A model generated the notes under the pieces. The model ran no database searches. It saw only the letters and a program-made list of their open reading frames with translations, and had not been told where the DNA came from. Source: Gimesia sp. (GTDB lineage Bacteria; Planctomycetota; Planctomycetia; Planctomycetales; Planctomycetaceae). From it: a stretch of DNA of 64,000 nucleotides. The first letter of the stretch is position 1. Each line of letters begins with the position of its first letter. Below, in pieces: positions 55,510-64,000 of the stretch. Where the stretch lies: positions 30,422 through 94,421 of the forward strand of contig PAJV01000006.1 in the NCBI GenBank assembly GCA_002706765.1, read 5' to 3'. Position numbers and translations under genes: made by a program.

Positions 55510-56625
55510 TCAGAAGTGGCTATTTTCCTCGATCATCTGTTTGACGACTTCGCGGCGGTCGCCGGTGGCTTCCATGATCTCCAACTGCCGCTTGGCGCCC
55601 GATTTATGTACCAGGTCACTGACGCGGTGTAATTCGTCCGTACACTCCAGGCGTTCGGACATACGCGAAACCAGATTCACCAGTTGTTGAGTTGTATCAA
55701 TCACGGAAAACAGTTTGTAATTCTCACTGCTGACCAGGCTGGCGTCGATGCCGTAACGGGTCGCCCGCCATTTGTTCTGCTGAACCATCATCGGGTGATG
55801 CTGCAACTGGTAGGCACCTTCGTCGATTTCATCGGAAATGCATTTCACCATGCACTGCACGAACGCGGTGAGGGAGAGCACCTGTTCCAGGTTGGCCGGC
55901 ATATCACACACGCGGATTTCGACGGTGCCGAAATTGTGATGCGGGCGGATGTCCCACCAGATTTCGCGAATCGTATTAATGAAGCCTGTGCTGATGAGGT
56001 GATTGATGAGCCACGTGTATTCGCTCCAGTTCCGCATCGTGGGAGGCAGGCCGGCGGTGGGCAGGCCTTCCATGATTTTCGAGCGGTTCGAATGCAGGCC
56101 CGTATTGCGACCTTCCCAGAACGGGGAGTTGGAAGAGAGCGCAAGCAGCAGCGGCAGATAGCGGAGCATGCGATCGCAGACCATGACGGCTTTGTCGCCG
56201 GAATCGACGCCGACGTGGATGTGCAGGCCGAACGTAACGAGGCGGCGGGCGACGTCCTGCATCAGATCGACGAGTTCGTAATAGCGATCGTTGACGGTGA
56301 TTTTCTGATCCCGCCACGAAGAGAAGGGATGCGTGGCCGCCCAGAACAGCTTCAAGCCCAGCTTGTCAGCGGCGGCGGTCACATCATGCAGTTTGCCGGT
56401 CAGATCCTGACGCACGTCACCCACCGTGCGACACACGTCGGTATTGATCTCCAGGTAACTCTGCATCAGTTCCGGTTTGACATATTTGGCTGTCTCTTCC
56501 GGCAGTTCCGCCAGAATTTCGGTAATCGAGTTCGAGAGGGCATACGTCTCTGCATTGACAAGTTGTAATTCCAGTTCCACACCCAAGGTCGGATAATCGT
56601 TTCTGGCAAAGGAGATGGTTCCCAT
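55510..56625 (-). CDS. GCS2-family carboxylate-amine ligase (glutamate-cysteine ligase-like)
   Basis: A 371-residue member of the YbdK/GCS2 family. It starts YPTLGVELELQLVNAETYAL (ATP/glutamate site) and has YLEINTDVCRTVGDVRQDL, FGLHIHVGVDSGDKAVMVCD (metal-binding His), SSNSPFWEGRNTGLHSNRSK and VEIRVCDMPANLEQVLS. YbdK has weak glutamate-cysteine ligase activity; the true substrate of many members is unknown. Its start follows the stop of the M20 amidohydrolase by four bases, so the two are translationally coupled. Confidence 0.9.
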   Translation of the reverse strand: MGTISFARNDYPTLGVELELQLVNAETYALSNSITEILAELPEETAKYVKPELMQSYLEINTDVCRTVGDVRQDLTGKLHDVTAAADKLGLKLFWAATHPFSSWRDQKITVNDRYYELVDLMQDVARRLVTFGLHIHVGVDSGDKAVMVCDRMLRYLPLLLALSSNSPFWEGRNTGLHSNRSKIMEGLPTAGLPPTMRNWSEYTWLINHLISTGFINTIREIWWDIRPHHNFGTVEIRVCDMPANLEQVLSLTAFVQCMVKCISDEIDEGAYQLQHHPMMVQQNKWRATRYGIDASLVSSENYKLFSVIDTTQQLVNLVSRMSERLECTDELHRVSDLVHKSGAKRQLEIMEATGDRREVVKQMIEENSHF

Positions 56626-56629
56626 CGTG

Positions 56630-57907
56630 TTAATTCCCTTTTTGGATGAGCCTGGGGTTCATTGAAAGTAGCAATGCGGTCTGCAGCATGATGCGACTGC
56701 CTATTATAAGGGCCCGCTCGTCGATGTCGAAATACGGGGAATGCAAAAATACCGCTTTCACATCGGGACGGGCACAGCCCAGTCGCAGCATCGAGCCGGG
56801 AATCTGCTGCAGGTAAATCGAAAAGTCTTCTCCCCCCATGCTGGGCTGATCGATCAGGCCGACCTGGGGCACTCCCAGTACATCTTTCGATGCCTGTTCC
56901 AGGGCAGCAGAAATGTTCGTGTCATTGACGACAGCGGGCAGGGGAGATTGAAACCGGACCTCAATCCGGGTTCCCGTGCTGCGGGCAACCCCGGCTGCGA
57001 TGTCTTCAATCCGCTTGTGCAGCACATCGCGGGCCTGGTCTTTCGTGGAACGCAGTGAGCCTTTCAGATGGGCGATTTCAGGAATCACATTGGGTGCCAG
57101 GCCGGAGGTGATCTGGCCGATGGTAAAGACGGCGGGGGTCCGCGAATCAATCGAGCGGGGCAGATTCTGATACAGGCTTGAGATCAGTTGCGCGGCCGTG
57201 GTGATCGGATCATTGCCATGGTGGGGTCGTGCAGCGTGGGCCCCCGTGCCATGAATTTCAAAATGGACTTCATCACAGAAGGCGGTCATTACACCATAGC
57301 GGATGTTCGCGGTACCAGCGGGAATTTCCGGATCCATATGCAGGCCGATAATGGCACTCACATCATCGACGGCCCCCTGTTCGACCATCCAGCGGGCACC
57401 CAGACAGATTTCTTCCGCCGGCTGAAATATGAACCGCAGACGCAGTCCCTGGCCGGGCCACTCTTTCTCAAACAGCTCTGTGCAGCGGATCAGACCCAGT
57501 GCCGCGCCTAGCGCGATGGAAGTATGGGCGTCGTGACCACACAGGTGGCCGACACCTGGATTATGTGAACAGTATGCGACTTCTTTCAGATCGGTAATGC
57601 GCAGTGCGTCGATGTCGGCACGAATACCGATCAGCGGGGCGTCGATGGCCGGGTTTCCCAATGTCATGTCGGCAACCACACCCACACCGTTTTTCATCAA
57701 TTTCGGCGCGAGGCCGATGGACTCGAGTGTTCTGCAGATCAGTTGAGACGTCTGTATTTCTTCGCCGCTGATTTCGGGATTTTTATGCAGGGTGCGACGA
57801 ATGTTGATGATCGTCGGTTCCAGTTCGCCGAGTACCCGTTCAAGTTGTTTTGCCATTGCCTGGTAGAAGGCTCTGAGGTCGGTCTGATCAAGCGAGAAAG
57901 ATGCCAC
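56630..57907 (-). CDS. M20-family amidohydrolase/aminoacylase
   Basis: About 425 residues from GTG 57907, which has GGAG at good spacing; an ATG at 58081 in frame gives an AT-rich, hydrophobic lead-in that looks non-coding. Family marks: RRTLHKNPEISGEE, IGIRADIDALRITDLKE, GHLCGHDAHTSIAL (metal His/Asp), FIFQPAEE, IIGLHMDPEIPAG, and FEIHGTGAHAARPHHGND (dimerisation/His). The C-terminal PSMGGEDFSIYLQQIPG is characteristic. It probably deacylates N-acyl or amide substrates. The following GCS2 gene starts four bases later. Confidence 0.9.
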   Translation of the reverse strand: MASFSLDQTDLRAFYQAMAKQLERVLGELEPTIINIRRTLHKNPEISGEEIQTSQLICRTLESIGLAPKLMKNGVGVVADMTLGNPAIDAPLIGIRADIDALRITDLKEVAYCSHNPGVGHLCGHDAHTSIALGAALGLIRCTELFEKEWPGQGLRLRFIFQPAEEICLGARWMVEQGAVDDVSAIIGLHMDPEIPAGTANIRYGVMTAFCDEVHFEIHGTGAHAARPHHGNDPITTAAQLISSLYQNLPRSIDSRTPAVFTIGQITSGLAPNVIPEIAHLKGSLRSTKDQARDVLHKRIEDIAAGVARSTGTRIEVRFQSPLPAVVNDTNISAALEQASKDVLGVPQVGLIDQPSMGGEDFSIYLQQIPGSMLRLGCARPDVKAVFLHSPYFDIDERALIIGSRIMLQTALLLSMNPRLIQKGN

Positions 57908-58147
57908 TGAGTACTCCGGTGTCTGCCCTGATTCATCAAGACCATCAGCGCGACAGTCGTGAAAATCAGAGACTGATATAAAAAACTCTTGATTTATATT
58001 TCTTATTTTAATGAAGTTAAGGTTATCATAAAGGACTAAGCAGTAAACAATGGAGTTCAGGAAAAAATAATTGAACAGCATCCCGGAGCATCCACTCCAA
58101 AGTCCCCACCGAATTCACCATCCAGATTGAGAACAGGGAGCGACTTC

Positions 58148-59677
58148 ATGCAGGAACCAGATCAGGAACGTCGAAATCTATTAAAGGGCGCCGTCGCAGC
58201 TTCACTGGCGTCGCTGGCAGGCAGTCTTTCGCCGGGTGAAGCCTCCGCCTCGAAAGCCGATCCCGATTTAATCAAACGGGAGAACCAGAAAGCAGGATCC
58301 AGCGACTGGCAGCTGACCCGCATTCAACTGGATAAACGCGATGGTTTCCGCTCTCCCAAAATTGAAGGCTACTGTTCCCGACAGAGTGTCGCAGCGGGCG
58401 AACCGATCGACATCATGGTCTCCACGCGGCCCGCGCAGGAGTTCAAAATCGAAGTCTTCCGCACCGGCTATTACGACGGACGCGGTGCGCGGCTGATGAA
58501 AACACTGGGACCATTTCAGGGTAAACCTCAACCTGTGCCGCAACCGGGTCACAAGAATCTGCATGAATGCCACTGGGATGCAGCGGTGACGTTGACGATT
58601 CCCGATGACTGGCCCAGCGGCGTCTATCTGGGACGACTCTCAACGCTGAAAGATAAGACCGGCTACGGGTACTGGCAGAGCTATGTCGTGTTCATCGTCA
58701 AAGATGATCGCCCCGCGGATATCCTGTTTCAATGTTCGGACAATACCTGGCAGGCGTATAACAATTGGCCCAGTAACTATTCGGTCTACACCCATCCCAA
58801 GGGGAATCAGGGACCGTGGGCCGACGTCAGCTTTGATCGCCCTTATGCCAAGTATGCACAGATTTATGAAAACCCGCAGTCCGTCGGGTCGGGGGAATGG
58901 CTCTGCTTTGAATTTCCCTTTGCCTACTGGCTGGAAAAACATGGCTACGATGTGACCTACTGTTCCAACAGCGACATGCTGACTCCCGAGCATGGTCTGA
59001 AATGCAAATCGTTTCTCTCGGTCGGACACGATGAATACTGGGATATCAGACATTATGAATCGGTCGTGAAAATGCGCGACGCGGGTGTGAACCTGCTGTT
59101 CTTCTCCGGAAACTCGGTCTGCTGGGTGACTCCCATGACGCCCAGTTCTGATGGTCGTCCCAACCGCATCATGTTTCGCGGCGGACCGTATGGCGGCACA
59201 TACAAATATGCCGAAGCCCGTGAGCGGGATAACGGACCGTTTCCACATCGGGGGCCTGACGAAGGGTATCTGATGGGGGCCCGCAATGTCGATCCCGTCA
59301 ATGGGGGCGGCGACTGGGTTTGTGAACTGCCCGAACACTGGATCTTTGAAAATACAGGCATGAAAAAAGGGGACGCGATTCCCGGACTGATCGGCTGGGA
59401 ATATCACGGCGACCCGCCAGCCGACATCCCCGGACTGGAAGTCGTCGCGAAAGGAACCGCGCTGCAGGGAGGCGTCAATCCGCAGCAGTGGACGGCGACC
59501 ATTTATCCCGGTCCGAAAAATAACTTCGTGTTCAACGCGTCGACAATCTTCTGGTGTCAGGATCTCTCCAGTCCGCCCGGGCATATGCTTCCCTGGTCGC
59601 ACTGGTCGCGTCCGCATGGACCCGATGATCGCGTACAGCAGATCACGCATAACATCATGCGTCGCGCCATTTCCTGA
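58148..59677 (+). CDS. Tat-exported N,N-dimethylformamidase large-subunit-like protein
   Basis: About 509 residues from ATG 58148 (AGGGAG upstream; TTG 58127 rejected). The N-terminus QERRNLLKGAVAASLASLAG is a twin-arginine signal. The body (EGYCSRQSVAAGEPIDIMVS, WPSGVYLGRL, FQCSDNTWQAYNNWPSNYSV, FLSVGHDEYWDIRHYESVVK and HGDPPADIPGLEVVAKGT) matches the N,N-dimethylformamidase beta-subunit group. That enzyme hydrolyses dimethylformamide; environmental homologues may act on other amides. The small subunit was not seen next to it. Confidence 0.82.
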   Translation: MQEPDQERRNLLKGAVAASLASLAGSLSPGEASASKADPDLIKRENQKAGSSDWQLTRIQLDKRDGFRSPKIEGYCSRQSVAAGEPIDIMVSTRPAQEFKIEVFRTGYYDGRGARLMKTLGPFQGKPQPVPQPGHKNLHECHWDAAVTLTIPDDWPSGVYLGRLSTLKDKTGYGYWQSYVVFIVKDDRPADILFQCSDNTWQAYNNWPSNYSVYTHPKGNQGPWADVSFDRPYAKYAQIYENPQSVGSGEWLCFEFPFAYWLEKHGYDVTYCSNSDMLTPEHGLKCKSFLSVGHDEYWDIRHYESVVKMRDAGVNLLFFSGNSVCWVTPMTPSSDGRPNRIMFRGGPYGGTYKYAEARERDNGPFPHRGPDEGYLMGARNVDPVNGGGDWVCELPEHWIFENTGMKKGDAIPGLIGWEYHGDPPADIPGLEVVAKGTALQGGVNPQQWTATIYPGPKNNFVFNASTIFWCQDLSSPPGHMLPWSHWSRPHGPDDRVQQITHNIMRRAIS

Positions 59678-59703
59678 GCCAATGACAGAACAGACATCGA
59701 AAA

Positions 59704-59732
59704 CAACGCCTCCTGTATCAGGGGGCGTTGTC
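59704..59732 (+). terminator. Hairpin downstream of the dimethylformamidase-like gene
   Basis: ACAACGCC pairs with GGCGTTGT (8 bp), with further CC/GG pairs. It lies 27 bp after the stop. There is no T-tract, so it could act as a terminator or a mRNA end stabiliser. Confidence 0.5.
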
Positions 59733-60143
59733 GCTTTCGGGGTACGAAATCTCTGCACGGAAACGCAATCACGCCCCGCTCCCGCTTCCGATCTTCAACG
59801 GAAACACATCAAAACTTCGCAATGGGTGAATTAAGTGGAAATTAAATCGGTCAGCCTGCCTGCCGTCGCGACTGCAGAGTTCTGGCTTGCGTTCTGATTT
59901 CGTCATGTGGCAACTGCTTTTTGCCTGTAAGAGCGTGTCGTGGGTGTGCGTTTCTGTCTTTGATCCCGGAGAAAATATTTCAAAATAAAACTGACTCTCG
60001 GATGCGGTTATTTATCGCGACTTCATCAAACCTTTGAATCGGGATGCTATAAAAAGCCTTGTATTCTGACGGACTCTTCTCCGCTGCAGGTCCTGAAGTA
60101 AAGCTGTTTTTATATCCCTCCCTGTTAATAATGAGGATTTCCG
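59733..60143. other. Intergenic region, no gene recognised
   Basis: No supportable gene. It carries the promoter of the DUF1559 gene; AATGAGGATTTCCG is the ribosome-binding region before 60144. Confidence 0.5.
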
Positions 60144-61088
60144 ATGTTGTCTACAAACATCCCGCCGGGTCGGCGTTCCGGTTTTACGCTGATTGAACTG
60201 CTGGTCGTCATCGCAATTATTGCCATCCTGATTGCGCTGTTGCTGCCCGCCGTCCAGCAGGCGCGAGAAGCCGCCCGCCGTTCCAGCTGTAAGAACAATC
60301 TCAAACAGCTGGCGCTGGGACTGCATAATTACCATGAGACACATGGATTGCTCCCCTTTGGCTGGGATCAGCGGGGTGCCGCCTGGAGTGCCATGATTCT
60401 CCCGGCGATCGAGCAGGGAAATATTTACGATACGCTGATCTTTCAGGAATCGGGCGATGGCAACTGGGATTCTGGTTCTGCCAATACAGACGCCGCGAGC
60501 ACTTTTTTGCCGGTATTCAACTGCCCGAGTGCACCGCTCAAAAAACATTACAGCTTCAATAACATTCCCAATCGGGCACCGGGAACTTACCTGGGCAATT
60601 CGGGTTCCGAAGCCAGTTCAGACGACGATTCGACAAAAATATCCGGCACGAAATCACTGGAAGAAGTGATTCAGAATGGAATTTTCTACGCCTGCAGCAG
60701 CGTGAGTTTTCGGGATATTAAAGACGGGACATCGAATACGTTTATATTGGGAGAAACACAGACCGACCCTGATTTTGGTAAAGACGGCCAGTCCATGGAC
60801 CACTGGAATATTGGCTCACCGCAGACCGATCCCTGTGGCTGTAATAATGGCACGGGAGGGTCCGAGTTCACCGAGTTCGTCGGTTCCACCTATCCCCGCA
60901 TGAACGCCCGCCGGACAGATCCTTCCGTCAGCGGTCATCTGATGGAACTCTCGTTTGGCAGCTGGCATTCCGCGGGAGGCCACATGGCGTATGCAGATGG
61001 TTCGGTACACTTTGTTTCAGAGAATATTGATCAAGATGTTTTCCAGGCATTGTCGACCCGCTATGGTCGCGAAGTGACTTCGAATTAA
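60144..61088 (+). CDS. DUF1559 prepilin-like protein
   Basis: The 314-residue protein has a type IV pilin-like N-terminus: [20 protein letters not shown] after a short basic leader, cleaved before the Phe by prepilin peptidase. DUF1559 follows: [51 protein letters not shown] and near the end [20 protein letters not shown]. The family is hugely expanded in planctomycetes, where it may form surface fibres or secretion pseudopili. A lipoprotein gene follows about 100 bp later. Confidence 0.94.
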   Translation: MLSTNIPPGRRSGFTLIELLVVIAIIAILIALLLPAVQQAREAARRSSCKNNLKQLALGLHNYHETHGLLPFGWDQRGAAWSAMILPAIEQGNIYDTLIFQESGDGNWDSGSANTDAASTFLPVFNCPSAPLKKHYSFNNIPNRAPGTYLGNSGSEASSDDDSTKISGTKSLEEVIQNGIFYACSSVSFRDIKDGTSNTFILGETQTDPDFGKDGQSMDHWNIGSPQTDPCGCNNGTGGSEFTEFVGSTYPRMNARRTDPSVSGHLMELSFGSWHSAGGHMAYADGSVHFVSENIDQDVFQALSTRYGREVTSN

Positions 61089-61187
61089 CCGTCCTGCACA
61101 AAAGGGTATCCTCGGTCACGAATTACTTCTGTTTTGCCGAGTCTGATCTTAGCTCTTATGATGGTTGGCTATTTGTAAGGTATTGTT

Positions 61188-61658
61188 ATGAAACCGTTTG
61201 TGTGTATGAAATTCAGTTTGCTGCCACTCTGTCTTTTTGCCGGTCTGTTGCTGTCGGCAGGCTGTGGCGGTTCGATCAATGCCGACTACAGCCAGCTGGA
61301 TCTGGTGGATGTTTCCGGCACCGTCACCCTGGATGGCCAGCCTCTCTCCGGTGCAACCGTTGCCTTCGAAGCAGCGGATGGCACCTATTCCTCAGGCGTC
61401 ACCGATGCCGGCGGCCACTATTCGCTGATGTTCAATACTGAAAAATCCGGTTGCCTGACCGGGCAGAAAACGGTGCGCATCAAATTCGTCACCGATTCCG
61501 AAGCACCGGAAGGGGAAGCGGAAACGGAAGGCGCAGAGCAACCATCGACAGCGGCATCCAGTAAAATTCCTGAGCAGTATAATCAGAAATCCACGCTGAC
61601 AGCCACCGTCGATGCAGATCACACCAGCTTCAACTTTGAACTCAAAAGCAGGCCTTGA
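61188..61658 (+). CDS. Lipoprotein with carboxypeptidase-regulatory-like fold
   Basis: A 156-residue protein with a lipobox (LLLSAGCGGS). The mature part has a beta-sandwich pattern (VSGTVTLDGQPLSGATVAFE, DGTYSSGVTDAGGHYSLMFN), an acidic insert (SEAPEGEAETEGAEQPST) and QYNQKSTLTATVDADHTSFN. In planctomycetes such lipoproteins commonly follow DUF1559 genes, as here, and the two may work together at the cell envelope. ATG 61188 has AAGGTA upstream. Confidence 0.85.
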   Translation: MKPFVCMKFSLLPLCLFAGLLLSAGCGGSINADYSQLDLVDVSGTVTLDGQPLSGATVAFEAADGTYSSGVTDAGGHYSLMFNTEKSGCLTGQKTVRIKFVTDSEAPEGEAETEGAEQPSTAASSKIPEQYNQKSTLTATVDADHTSFNFELKSRP

Positions 61659-61674
61659 GCCACCCTTTGAATTC

Positions 61675-62136
61675 TTACTGATCCAGCTTTTCGATGCGTT
61701 TAGTGTGGCGGCCCCCTTCGAAGGAGGTGCTCAGCCAGATGTCGATAATCTCGTACACATCGTGCAGCGAAACCATGCGTTCGCCAATCGCAATCATGTT
61801 GGCATTGTTATGCATGCTGGCCAGGCGGGCCGATTTCTCGTTCCAGCAGACCGCACAACGGACGCCTTTAATGCGATTGGCGGCGATTGCTTCTCCATTG
61901 CCGGAACCACCCAGGACAATGCCTCGCTCGAATTTGCCATCCGCAACAGCCTGGGCAGCCGGCATGATAAAGTCGGGATAGTCGACCGACTCGGTGGAAT
62001 CGGTGCCCATATCTTCGACCTGGTAACCTGCTTTTGTCAGATATTCGATGATGCGGCGTTTATACCGATAACCGGCGTGATCGGAGGCAATAACAATGCT
62101 TTTAACGGGTGGGTCTGAAGGAGATGGAGATGTCAT
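61675..62136 (-). CDS. rpiB: Ribose 5-phosphate isomerase B-like protein
   Basis: About 153 residues from ATG 62136; upstream in-frame ATGs at 62175 and 62199 are possible. RpiB interconverts ribose 5-phosphate and ribulose 5-phosphate. Visible marks: IVIASDHAGYRYKRRIIEYL, VDYPDFIMPAAQAVADG, GIVLGGSGNGEAIAANRIKG and HNNANMIAIGERMVS. The catalytic Cys of the E. coli form is replaced by Gly in LGGSGNGEA, as in the mycobacterial type, where a Glu serves as base; that Glu is present. It converges with the lipoprotein gene. Confidence 0.9.
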   Translation of the reverse strand: MTSPSPSDPPVKSIVIASDHAGYRYKRRIIEYLTKAGYQVEDMGTDSTESVDYPDFIMPAAQAVADGKFERGIVLGGSGNGEAIAANRIKGVRCAVCWNEKSARLASMHNNANMIAIGERMVSLHDVYEIIDIWLSTSFEGGRHTKRIEKLDQ

Positions 62137-62285
62137 TCGTTTGAGATTCTCGTGTTCGTAATCCTGATTGTGCATGCTTGCAGCAGACGCAGCGGACAAG
62201 ACAGAAAAAAGCCTGGCTCGCCCGCATGTCGGTTCTGACTGAAATCTGCGGGAATCGAAAATGGGTTAATGGGTAAGTGAATTGA

Positions 62286-63545
62286 CTACTTGCCAATCCG
62301 ATACAGCTGTGTTTTCGTCCGGATCAACAGGGTATCTCCGGCGACAGCAAAGGAAGCCAGTGTCGGCTCTTTTAAATGGTTGCGGCTGATTTCCCGGTAT
62401 TCTTTGCCGGCGTCAATCACTGTTGTCTGGCCTTCTTCGCTCTGGAAGTAGATTTTGCCATTGGCGTGCAGGGGAGAAGCAGAGAAGTTGCCGCCGACCC
62501 GCTCTTTCCAGTTCAGCTCACCGGTCTTCGCATCAAAGCACTGCGCGATCCCTTTATCACTGATCGTATACAGTTCGTCTCCCACCACCAGCAGGGAAGG
62601 CGTATGCGGGATCTGGCTTTTGTTTGACCAGGCCAGGTGGGTTTCGGTGACATCCCCTTTGCCATCCGGGCGAATTGCCAGCAGCGTGGGACGGTCATAG
62701 CTGGTTGTGACGAAAATCAGGCCATGGCTGAATACCGGTCGGGGAATGACGGAATAGCCTTCGTAGTTCAAATGCCAGATCTCTTTTCCGTCTGTGGGAG
62801 AATGCCCGGAGATCACATCGGTACCGGGCGCGACGATCTGCTTTTCGCCGTTCACGGTGATCAGCAGGGGAGTTCCAAAGGAAAACTTCTTGCGGCCTTC
62901 GACATTGCGATCGACTTTCCAGACGATCTTTCCTGTGCTGCGATCCAGGGCGACAATGAAATTCATGCCCCGACCATCGCAGATGATGACCAGTTTGTCG
63001 TCAACGATGATCGGCGAACCGCCATTGCCATGCTGCATCTCGTATTCGAGTTCGTTGGTTTTCCAGACGACATCGCCGTCGAGTGTCAGGCAGGCTGTGC
63101 CATGGGTGCCGAAATGGACGTAGATGGATTTGCCATCGGAAACCGGGGTCGGGCTGGCGTGGCTGTTTTTCTTATGAATTCGCTGTGCGTTCTCTTTGGT
63201 TTCCTGAAAGATCTCTTTATCCCAGAGTGTCTTGCCGGTTTCCAGGTCGAGACATACCAGTCGCAGTGACTGCTCGGGATCGGTCTCTCCTTTTTTGGGG
63301 ACGGCGGTGGTCACATAGACTTTCTCGTCGACCACGATGGGAGAAGACCAGCCTACGCCGGGCACTTCGGTTTTCCATAAGACATGTTCGGTCGGGCTCC
63401 ATTGCACGGGCAATGCGGTTTCACCGGAATGTCCCTGGCCGGTGGGGCCGCGAAACTCAAACCACTCCTCCGCACTCACTGTTTGAGGCGAGAGGGAAGT
63501 AACGACAGACAGAACGCAGAGGCAGATAATCGTAGTAACTCTCAC
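62286..63545 (-). CDS. PQQ-binding-like beta-propeller repeat protein, exported
   Basis: The 419-residue protein has a signal peptide (IICLCVLSVVTSLSPQTVSA). Then WFEFRGPTGQGHSGETALPV is the typical start of planctomycete outer PQQ-like propellers. Blades repeat the DLETGKTLWDKE / DRSTGKIVWKVD / DAKTGELNWKER pattern (W-docking motifs). PQQ enzymes oxidise alcohols, but these short propellers usually lack catalytic residues and may serve as binding scaffolds. No cytochrome or dehydrogenase domain is fused. Confidence 0.88.
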   Translation of the reverse strand: MRVTTIICLCVLSVVTSLSPQTVSAEEWFEFRGPTGQGHSGETALPVQWSPTEHVLWKTEVPGVGWSSPIVVDEKVYVTTAVPKKGETDPEQSLRLVCLDLETGKTLWDKEIFQETKENAQRIHKKNSHASPTPVSDGKSIYVHFGTHGTACLTLDGDVVWKTNELEYEMQHGNGGSPIIVDDKLVIICDGRGMNFIVALDRSTGKIVWKVDRNVEGRKKFSFGTPLLITVNGEKQIVAPGTDVISGHSPTDGKEIWHLNYEGYSVIPRPVFSHGLIFVTTSYDRPTLLAIRPDGKGDVTETHLAWSNKSQIPHTPSLLVVGDELYTISDKGIAQCFDAKTGELNWKERVGGNFSASPLHANGKIYFQSEEGQTTVIDAGKEYREISRNHLKEPTLASFAVAGDTLLIRTKTQLYRIGK

Positions 63546-64000
63546 GTCAGCAGGCCCTCCTGAATGAGGCAGTGATCTGTACTTGTGTGCAATGGCGCTT
63601 TTTTTGATCGGTTAATTTTGTCACAATATATAGAGTCTGACAAGTTATGCAGGTGTTTTCGAGAGCCTGTATCTCAAGATATTTAGGGCTGGAAAAAGAT
63701 TTAACCGGGAATTCAAATTTTTCGTAACGTAGTTCATTGACTCTTCAGACTCGACGGCTATGATTAACGAACCTGATTCACTTCTGGTGTGCGTAAATCG
63801 TTCGCCCATTGGATTTAGATCATGATCTTTGACAAAATGGTTGGTGGCCCCAAATTTTAAGAGTGGAAGCCGGTATGTTCTGGAAGTAATGCTTTCGGGT
63901 GTTGCGGAAGGAATGTATTCAGGTAACTAAATTTATTGAGCCAATCTGTAGCGCATCAGGCAGGCGACCTGTCAGATGTTGATTGGCGTCAAACTCTGTT
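63546..64000. other. Intergenic end region, no gene recognised
   Basis: No supportable reading frame or structure seen in the last 455 bp; it contains the likely promoter of the propeller gene and AT-rich sequence around 63600-63720. Confidence 0.45.

Overview
This 64 kb window looks like chromosome of a planctomycete, most plausibly Gimesia or a close relative. The evidence is the mix of families: a DUF1559 prepilin-like protein, a TIGR03067 lipoprotein, a DUF1569/DUF1572 (DinB-like) protein each, the sigma factor of the type that opens with a short acidic helix, leucine-rich-repeat lipoproteins, a PQQ-type beta-propeller, moderate GC and mostly short, loosely organised transcription units. 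No rRNA, tRNA, CRISPR array, prophage or transposase was recognised.

Layout. 1-6.9 kb: a truncated GT39-like membrane glycosyltransferase, lgt, an ECF-like sigma factor, a YHYH protein and a secreted alpha/beta-hydrolase. 6.9-13.1 kb: six minus-strand genes that look like a stripped-down, divergent membrane arm of complex I (A-, H-, J-, K-, L- and M-like) with no peripheral NuoB-G/I genes; several residues thought to be essential for proton pumping are replaced. 13.3-21.2 kb: a gamma-glutamylcyclotransferase-like protein, a DUF1569 protein, a CoA-disulfide-reductase/rhodanese fusion, a peroxiredoxin-like protein, a pentapeptide-repeat/TIR protein, two oxidoreductases and two small unknown proteins. 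21.2-27.1 kb: an R2K-type ATP-grasp protein with an unknown partner, rph, queE, purK-purE and a sugar-phosphate isomerase-like TIM barrel.

27.1-34.0 kb is accessory: nearly 2 kb of hairpin-forming repeats, an unknown membrane protein, an ACP-like protein whose two half-domains are in swapped order around a membrane segment, a zinc-ribbon protein, an AT-rich three-gene cassette headed by a TIGR04255 protein, and gene remnants. 34.0-41.4 kb: a DUF1254/DUF1214 protein, an enolase-superfamily enzyme, a TIGR03067 lipoprotein, a D-lactate-dehydrogenase-like enzyme, Ada, a second copy of the composite repeat and a DinB-like protein. 41.5-49.8 kb: two LRR proteins, a DUF4304 gene broken by an in-frame TAG, an RCK potassium channel and type III glutamine synthetase (glnN) with a good sigma-54 promoter match. 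50.1-64 kb: an endonuclease/exonuclease/phosphatase gene plus a decayed paralogous 3' end, a coiled-coil lipoprotein, an AT-rich gene pair, a short UvrC without its C-terminal helix-hairpin-helix region, a GCS2 ligase coupled to an M20 amidohydrolase, a Tat-exported dimethylformamidase-like protein, a DUF1559 protein with a following lipoprotein, an RpiB-type isomerase and a PQQ propeller protein.

The strongest leads for something new are the membrane-only complex-I-like cluster, the permuted ACP-like protein, the AT-rich TIGR04255 cassette and the two-locus composite hairpin repeat with compensatory changes in its stems. Everything here was read by eye from sequence; no database search was run.
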